From an uncultured Desulfobacteraceae bacterium (GTDB lineage Bacteria > Desulfobacterota > Desulfobacteria > Desulfobacterales > UBA5852), in contig CAJXSL010000007.1 in assembly GCA_913060875.1 (NCBI GenBank), positions 202,769 through 266,768 of the forward strand: a DNA stretch of 64,000 bases. Reading direction: 5' to 3'. Both the position numbers and the translations under genes were made by a program. Shown in pieces: positions 59,071 to 64,000 of this stretch (position 1 is its first letter; each line of letters begins with the position of its first letter). Under the pieces are notes generated by a model, which was given only the letters and a program-made list of their open reading frames with translations, was not told where the DNA came from and ran no database searches.

Positions 59071-59880
59071 ATGCAGAAAACAATTTTGATTACCGGCGCC
59101 ACCGATGGCATCGGGTTGGAAACCGCCAGGATGTTGGTCGCAGCTGGCCACAGGGTATTGCTGCACGGTCGCAGCCCGGCAAAACTGAAAAACGTGGAAA
59201 GCACGCTATCGGCGATAGCGGATGGCGGGGAGGTTGAAAGCTACCTGGCCGATCTGTCGGACATGACCGATGTCGAGGCCCTGGCCAAGGCTGTCGCTGC
59301 AAAGCACACGAACCTCGATGTGCTCATCAACAACGCCGGCGTTTACAGCACGCCCGATCCTATCACGAAGGACGGGCTCGATGTGCGCTTTGCCGTCAAT
59401 ACGATAGCACCCTATCTGCTCACAAAACGGCTTGTGCCGCTGATGGCATCCTCGGGGCGGGTCGTCAACCTGTCCTCCGCGGCCCAGGCCCCAGTCCATC
59501 CCGAAGCACTGCGCGGACGCGTCAGGATGTCCGACGGTATGGCTTATGCGCAAAGCAAGCTGGCGATTACCATGTGGTCACGCCATATGGCCCTTGCCCT
59601 CAAAGATGGCGGCCCGGCCATCATTGCCGTCAATCCCCGGTCGATGCTCGGCAGCAAGATGGTGAAAGAAGCCTATGGGGTAGCCGGGGGCGATCTCCGC
59701 ATCGGCGCGGAAATTCTCTACCGGGCCGCCCTGTCAGATGACTTCGCAGCGGCGTCCGGCCGGTACTTCGACAATGACATCGGTCAGTTTGCCTCGCCCC
59801 ACCCCGATGCGTTGAACAATGAAAAATGTGACGCCCTTGTTCGGGGCATCGAGGCGGTTATCGCTGGAATCATCCAATAA
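59071..59880 (+). CDS. short-chain dehydrogenase/reductase
   Basis: This 269-residue SDR has the cofactor motif TGATDGIG (residues 8-15), NNAG near residue 90, the catalytic Ser in NLSSAAQ and the YAQSK motif (Tyr, Lys) near residue 153. It resembles retinol-dehydrogenase/WW-domain oxidoreductase-like SDRs. Substrate is unknown. It is divergent from the HxlR regulator and directly followed (12 bases) by the radical SAM gene, so HxlR probably controls SDR, radical SAM and SelW-like genes as one unit. Confidence 0.92.
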   Translation: MQKTILITGATDGIGLETARMLVAAGHRVLLHGRSPAKLKNVESTLSAIADGGEVESYLADLSDMTDVEALAKAVAAKHTNLDVLINNAGVYSTPDPITKDGLDVRFAVNTIAPYLLTKRLVPLMASSGRVVNLSSAAQAPVHPEALRGRVRMSDGMAYAQSKLAITMWSRHMALALKDGGPAIIAVNPRSMLGSKMVKEAYGVAGGDLRIGAEILYRAALSDDFAAASGRYFDNDIGQFASPHPDALNNEKCDALVRGIEAVIAGIIQ

Positions 59881-59892
59881 CAGGAAATCAAT

Positions 59893-60768
59893 ATGGTTTA
59901 CGAAGGAAAAATATACCGGCCCTGGATGGAGGCCAACAGCCTGCTGATTCAGACAACCCTGGGCTGTACCCACAATAAATGCACGTTCTGCGACATGTTC
60001 AGGGACAAGCGGTTTCGCATCCGAGAGATGGATGCCATCTTTGCGGACATCGAAGAAGCCCGGCGAATGTACCCGCATATCCGGTCCATCTTTCTCATTG
60101 ACGGGAATGTACTCGTCCTGAAGACCGATTTTCTTGTTAAGATCCTTGACAAGATTACCGCGACTTTTCCGGAGTGTTCCCAAATTGCCCTCTATGCCGG
60201 GTTGAATGATTTGAGACGCAAATCGGTCGATGAACTCAAGCAAATGAAGCAGGCCGGATTGACGCTGGCCTATACCGGATTGGAGTCCGGCGATCCCGTA
60301 ACCCTCGAGCGGATCAAAAAGGGCCTGACCCCGGAGCAGGCCGCCAAAGGAATGGCCAAGGCCAAAGCCGCGGGCATCGACATCCTTGTGTCCATCATCT
60401 TCGGTATCGGCGGCAAAGAACGTTCCCGGGAACACATCGTCACGACCACCAGGCTGCTCAACATCATGAAGCCGGAACAAATCGCCCCCATGGCCCTGGC
60501 CATCCAGCCGGGCACCGAACTGGCGCAACAGGTTGAAACCGGCGCATTCATCCAGGCCACCCCTTTGCAGATCCTCGAAGAAGAAAAATACCTCCTGGAA
60601 AACCTGGCGGGCTTTGAAACCATTTACTGGGGGGATCACGCGAATAACATTGTCTCGTCCAGGGGCATCCTGCCGGAATCCCAAAAGCGGTTTCTGGGAA
60701 AGATCGACCATGCCATCGCCACCCATCCGGTGACGCAGCAGGAAGTACTGGTGACATCACCATGGTAG
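59893..60768 (+). CDS. radical SAM protein
   Basis: This 291-residue protein has the radical SAM cluster motif CTHNKCTFC near residues 25-33, which is CX4CX2C, a variant of the usual CX3CX2C. YTGLESGD and GIGGKERSREH further on resemble the Elp3/MiaB-like B12-independent group. The motif-flanking residues TTLGCTHNKCTFCDMF are characteristic of an uncharacterised radical SAM family. It is followed 42 bases later by a SelW-like selenoprotein, which suggests a functional link. Substrate is unknown. Confidence 0.88.
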   Translation: MVYEGKIYRPWMEANSLLIQTTLGCTHNKCTFCDMFRDKRFRIREMDAIFADIEEARRMYPHIRSIFLIDGNVLVLKTDFLVKILDKITATFPECSQIALYAGLNDLRRKSVDELKQMKQAGLTLAYTGLESGDPVTLERIKKGLTPEQAAKGMAKAKAAGIDILVSIIFGIGGKERSREHIVTTTRLLNIMKPEQIAPMALAIQPGTELAQQVETGAFIQATPLQILEEEKYLLENLAGFETIYWGDHANNIVSSRGILPESQKRFLGKIDHAIATHPVTQQEVLVTSPW

Positions 60769-60810
60769 CCGACGAAACAATTGTTTCTTTCAGATAAACA
60801 GGAGATCCAA

Positions 60811-61044
60811 ATGGAAATTTCCATCACGTACTGTTCCCAGTGAAACTACAAACCCCGGGCAGTCAGTTTGGCTGCCAAAATTCAACGGGCCTTGGGCGCT
60901 TCACCCGAACTCATCCCCGGAGGGGGCGGAATCTTTGATGTCGTCGTTGGAGGCGAGCTTGTATATTCAAAGTTCAAAACGGGAGCATTTCCGGATGAGG
61001 AACAACTGACGAATGATTTGGTTGCGGCCTGCGGTCGTAAATAG
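60811..61044 (+). CDS. SelW-like (Rdx family) CxxU selenoprotein
   Basis: This 77-residue protein is interrupted by one in-frame TGA (60841-60843, codon 11). Reading it as selenocysteine gives YCSQU, the CxxU redox motif of SelW, and the frame continues with YKPRAVSLAAKIQ, LIPGGGGIFDVVV and FPDEEQL, matching the thioredoxin-like Rdx fold. AGGAGATCC precedes ATG 60811. It is the last gene of the SDR/radical SAM unit. Family members are thiol-based oxidoreductases in eukaryotes and bacteria. The alternative of a nonsense mutation is less likely because the frame is otherwise intact. Confidence 0.88.
60858..60876 (+). promoter_or_regulatory. candidate bacterial SECIS hairpin, SelW-like gene
   Basis: GGCAG (60858-60862) pairs with CTGCC (60872-60876) around a 9-base loop that contains G and U residues, beginning 14 bases after the UGA. 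Position and size suit a bacterial SECIS element. Confidence 0.5.
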
Positions 61045-61172
61045 TGCCCATCCATCAATGGCATATTTCGGCCCCTGGCGGCGTTCTTGCACGTTTTTGA
61101 TCCTCGCAATAGCGGGCTATTCCTCCGGTTTACACCCACCGATCGGAATCGATTAGACGGCAAGTACTGTCT

Positions 61173-61208
61173 AGCGGGATCATATCCTGTCAAGCGGGAT
61201 CATATCCC
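61173..61208. repeat. tandem 20-bp direct repeat
   Basis: AGCGGGATCATATCC occurs twice with a 20-bp period (61173-61187 and 61193-61207), followed by CGCGCAGCGGGG. It is in the gap between the SelW-like gene and the end of the convergent AraC gene. An AATAG/CTATT mini-hairpin lies upstream near 61110-61125. Function unknown. Confidence 0.45.
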
Positions 61209-61300
61209 GCGCAGCGGGGAAACGCGCTCGGGCCTTGCCAAGGAAAAAATCTACCATTTATGGAAGGACAATACTCAGGAAATTGGGACGACTGTCTTCA

Positions 61301-62185
61301 TCATGCGGCACGCGCTTCTCTCATCATCTCGGCCGGGCTTTGTCCGAAGTAGCGTTTGAATTCCCGGCTGAACTGAGATGAGCTTTCATATCCGACCTTG
61401 TCAGCCGCGATATAAGCTTTCATGTTTTCCTGCACGATAAAATCCCTGGCCTTGGTCAGCCTGACCTTTTTGAGATACTGCATGGGGGAATCCGATGTGA
61501 TCTCCTTAAACGCCCGGTGAAACGCCGATGCACTCATGCGGGCCATACCGGCCAATTGCTCCACATCAAGTTTCGCGGCATAGTCACTTTGCATGACCTT
61601 CAAGGCATGTGCCACCTGGGCAAACGTGCCCCCGTGCATCGCCAGGGAATAGAGAATCGGTGCCTGGGTACCGCAAAGGGCCCGATAAAGAATTTCCCGC
61701 ACCAGGCCCGGGCCAAGAATTTGAGCTTCCGCCTCTGACGGCAGGCACTTTAACAACCGTGTCGTTGCATCCGCCATATCCTCATCCATGACGGCCGGAC
61801 CGATACCGCGAGGCAAACCCTTTTTATTGGCACCGCCAACCTCTGCTTGAAGCCCCAATCGACCAATCAGGTCATGCAACTGGGCCATATCGATATCGAT
61901 AAAAAGACCTCGCAGGGGTTTCTCGGGGCTTGCAAAGGCCTCGCATTCGAAGGGCATGGTCACCGAAGTCACCAGGTAATGGTTGGCATCGTATTGAAAC
62001 TTCCGGCCACCGAGGTACCCGGTTTTTTGGCCTTGAACAATAATGCAAATACCAGGATCATATACCATCGGCTGTCGGGGTATCGGTTTTGTTTCTTTAA
62101 AAAACCGAACCCCTTTGAGCCGCGATTCATAAAGTCCGTCATCGATTGTCGGAAAGCTATTCAACAAATCAGCCATTGATGGCAT
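61301..62185 (-). CDS. AraC-family regulator (AraC_N plus HTH)
   Basis: This 294-residue regulator has an N-terminal AraC_N sensing domain (PMVYDPGICIIVQGQKTGYL; ANHYLVTSVTMPFECEA) and a C-terminal double helix-turn-helix with MARMSASAFHRAFKEITSD, then VGYESSSQFSREFKRYFGQSP. It is divergent from the alcohol dehydrogenase/cupin pair across 179 bp and probably activates them, as AraC_N proteins do for YqhD-type aldehyde-detoxification genes. ATG 62176 is an alternative start. Confidence 0.93.
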   Translation of the reverse strand: MPSMADLLNSFPTIDDGLYESRLKGVRFFKETKPIPRQPMVYDPGICIIVQGQKTGYLGGRKFQYDANHYLVTSVTMPFECEAFASPEKPLRGLFIDIDMAQLHDLIGRLGLQAEVGGANKKGLPRGIGPAVMDEDMADATTRLLKCLPSEAEAQILGPGLVREILYRALCGTQAPILYSLAMHGGTFAQVAHALKVMQSDYAAKLDVEQLAGMARMSASAFHRAFKEITSDSPMQYLKKVRLTKARDFIVQENMKAYIAADKVGYESSSQFSREFKRYFGQSPAEMMREARAA

Positions 62186-62364
62186 GCAAAATCCCTCCCT
62201 TCATATGCATCAGCTTTAGACAATATTATTCGCAATCAAGCAACTAAAAATAAACAGACAAGCAGGAATAGGCAATATTTGGGGAGGATTAGATATTCCC
62301 CATCGGCCTGCCGCGGCTTATTATCCGTTCCAAACAATCAGCCAACCTAATCAAGGAGGTCTTC

Positions 62365-63552
62365 ATGGATTTCGAATTTTACAACCCGACCCACCTCATC
62401 TTCGGCGCTGGAAAACTCGCCCAGCTCGGTGATGTGGCGGGCAAACACGGCAAAAAGGCGTTGATCGTCACCGGCGGCGGCAGTGTCAAACGCAGCGGCA
62501 TTTTTGACAAGGCGGTCGCCAGCCTGAACGCCGCAGGGGTCGCCTATGCGGAATGCGAGGGCGTCGAACCCAATCCGCGAATCACGACGGTCAGACGCGG
62601 TGCACAAATCGCCAGAGATGAAGGCTCCGATGTCATCATCGCCCTTGGCGGCGGCAGCACCATGGACGCCGCCAAAGTGATCGCGGCTGCGGTCCTCTAT
62701 GATGGCGATCCCTGGGACCTGATCGGGCATGGCCAGGAGAACTGGGTGATCCCGAACCAGGCTTTGCCCATCATCACCGTGCCGACCCTGGCGGCCACCG
62801 GATCGGAAATGAACTGCGGCGCGGTCATCAGCAACGATGAGACCAAGGTAAAATCCTTCGTGCAGACCGAATGCCTCTTTCCCAAAGTTGCTTTGGTGGA
62901 TCCGGAACTGACTTTGAGCGTGCCCAAAGACCAGACCGCCTACGGCGTCTGTGACATTATCACCCATGTGACCGAGGGATATTTCAACGGTGTGGACGGC
63001 ACCCCGATCCAGGACCGGTTCGCCGAAGGCGTCATCCTCAACACCATCGCGTGGGGCCAGAAAGCGGTGGCCGACGGCAGCGACCTTGAAGCGCGTGCCC
63101 AGGTGCAGTGGGCTTCCATCGTGGCGCTGAACGGCTTTGTGCAGGCCGGTGTCGAAATGCTCCCCCCGGTGCACATGATCGAGCACGCGCTCTCCGCCCA
63201 CCATGACATCACCCACGGCGCCGGACTGGCTGTCGTCAACCCGGCCTGGATGCGGTTTGCCGCCAAGGCCCGTCCGGCGAAATTCGTGCAATTTGCCGAG
63301 CGTATCTTCGGCCTCAGGGCAAAAAACAGCAACGATTTGGACTGCGCCCTCAAGGGCATCGAGCGTTTCGAGGATTTCCTCAAATCCATCGGCTGCCCCA
63401 CCCGTCTCTCGGAGCTCGGCATCGACGATGCGTTGTTTTCGCAATACGCCGATGATGCGGTGCTGGTCCTGCATGACGAGGACGGCAATCTCCTCGGACG
63501 CCCGCCCATGAGCAAGGAGGATATCGTCGGGGTGCTGCGGTCTGCATTGTAG
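62365..63552 (+). CDS. iron-containing alcohol dehydrogenase (BDH/YqhD-type)
   Basis: This 395-residue class III alcohol dehydrogenase has IIALGGGSTMDAAKVIA near residue 93 (NAD(P)H binding), VPTLAATGSEMNCGAVIS, and metal-ligand histidines in MIEHALSAHHDITHGAGLAVV. These match butanol dehydrogenase and YqhD-type aldehyde reductases. AAGGAGG precedes ATG 62365. The gene is divergent from an AraC regulator and followed by a cupin, an arrangement typical of inducible aldehyde-reducing units. Confidence 0.95.
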   Translation: MDFEFYNPTHLIFGAGKLAQLGDVAGKHGKKALIVTGGGSVKRSGIFDKAVASLNAAGVAYAECEGVEPNPRITTVRRGAQIARDEGSDVIIALGGGSTMDAAKVIAAAVLYDGDPWDLIGHGQENWVIPNQALPIITVPTLAATGSEMNCGAVISNDETKVKSFVQTECLFPKVALVDPELTLSVPKDQTAYGVCDIITHVTEGYFNGVDGTPIQDRFAEGVILNTIAWGQKAVADGSDLEARAQVQWASIVALNGFVQAGVEMLPPVHMIEHALSAHHDITHGAGLAVVNPAWMRFAAKARPAKFVQFAERIFGLRAKNSNDLDCALKGIERFEDFLKSIGCPTRLSELGIDDALFSQYADDAVLVLHDEDGNLLGRPPMSKEDIVGVLRSAL

Positions 63553-63657
63553 CGGGATAGATCCATGTCGCATCCGGGTGGCGGTTTAAATGAATCGCTC
63601 TCTCGAGATGCGGCATTATACTAATAGATTCACCCAACCGTAAACGGAGCATAACAG

Positions 63658-64000
63658 ATGGAAATCAAAAAAAATGGATCGCAAGTCTCCGTCAAAGGAC
63701 CGGAGGACTGGTTTACCGGAACCGTCCGTATTGACCCTCTCTTTCTCAAGGCAGAAGATCCGGCCCGCGCTACCGGTGCCAGTGTTACTTTTGAACCGGG
63801 TGCGCGGACGGCCTGGCATACTCACCCTTTGGGACAGACCCTGATTGTCACCGCCGGCTGTGGCTTGGTGCAGCGGGAAGACGGCCCCATAGAGGAAATT
63901 CACCCCGGGGATGTGGTCTGGTTTTCACCGGCCGAAAAACATTGGCACGGAGCAGCTCCCCGCACCGCCATGACCCATATCGCCATCCAGGAAACATTTA
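63658..64000 (+). CDS. cupin-domain protein, 3' end outside the window
   Basis: The first 114 residues show a cupin fold: [22 protein letters not shown] (quoted in part) is motif 1 with the metal-binding HTH, and [17 protein letters not shown] is motif 2. The usual length of this small cupin family is about 130 residues, so the gene is nearly complete. CGGAGCATAACAG precedes ATG 63658. It is probably co-transcribed with the alcohol dehydrogenase. Confidence 0.9.
   Translation, partial: MEIKKNGSQVSVKGPEDWFTGTVRIDPLFLKAEDPARATGASVTFEPGARTAWHTHPLGQTLIVTAGCGLVQREDGPIEEIHPGDVVWFSPAEKHWHGAAPRTAMTHIAIQETF

Noticed and set aside
61173-61208. The tandem 20-bp repeats as a CRISPR array
   Set aside because: Only two units, with 5-base separation and no spacer pattern; no cas genes nearby.

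Overview
The window is GC-rich and densely packed. It most likely comes from an anaerobic, sulfate-reducing relative of Desulfosarcina or Desulfobacter (Desulfobacterota). This is an inference from a six-subunit Ech-type [NiFe] hydrogenase, a cytochrome b / Rieske / octaheme cytochrome c operon, a TAXI-type periplasmic binding protein, a sigma-54 activator, and three genes that only make sense if in-frame UGA codons are read as selenocysteine. No rRNA, tRNA, CRISPR array or intact insertion sequence was seen.

Layout. 1-4.1 kb: ech operon in canonical order A-F (A truncated by the window edge), interrupted by two large imperfect palindromes. 4.6-8.8 kb: a PH-like/zinc-ribbon membrane protein, small unknown proteins, and an AlaC-type aminotransferase preceded by a leader peptide with six consecutive alanine codons and two terminator-like hairpins. 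9-12.2 kb: minus-strand signalling operon (histidine kinase, REC-HDOD, REC-PP2C). 12.4-16.2 kb: PfkB kinase, cysteine desulfurase remnant, parvulin, then MarR / DUF169 / PilZ. 16.7-19.6 kb: a selenium-dependent redox cluster with a peroxiredoxin carrying Sec at the peroxidatic position, a rhodanese carrying Sec at the catalytic position and fused to a diiron ferritin-like domain, and a flavoprotein like the N-terminal half of NDH-SelD fusions. 19.9-26.6 kb: exported envelope and lipid proteins (lysozyme-inhibitor-like, LssY-C, TAXI, phospholipase D, class 3 lipase, SYLF). 27-36.1 kb: hybrid kinase, b/Rieske/octaheme operon, sigma-54 activator. 36.4-56.9 kb: a long plus-strand run of exported proteins (arylsulfatase, DUF2092, two MscS channels, FadL porin, VWA-OmpA, lipoproteins, two patatins, DUF3313). 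57-64 kb: a duplicated HxlR-controlled oxidoreductase module, radical SAM protein, a SelW-like CxxU selenoprotein, and an AraC-controlled alcohol dehydrogenase/cupin pair.

How the parts may work together (inference). Ech and the b/Rieske/octaheme operon are membrane energy modules. The Sec cluster and HxlR modules look like peroxide, sulfur and quinone stress defence. The two exported-protein islands suggest remodelling of envelope lipids and sulfate esters. A roughly 257-bp palindrome-ended repeat occurs twice; one copy sits inside one of two otherwise collinear HxlR promoter regions, so the other serves as a natural empty site.
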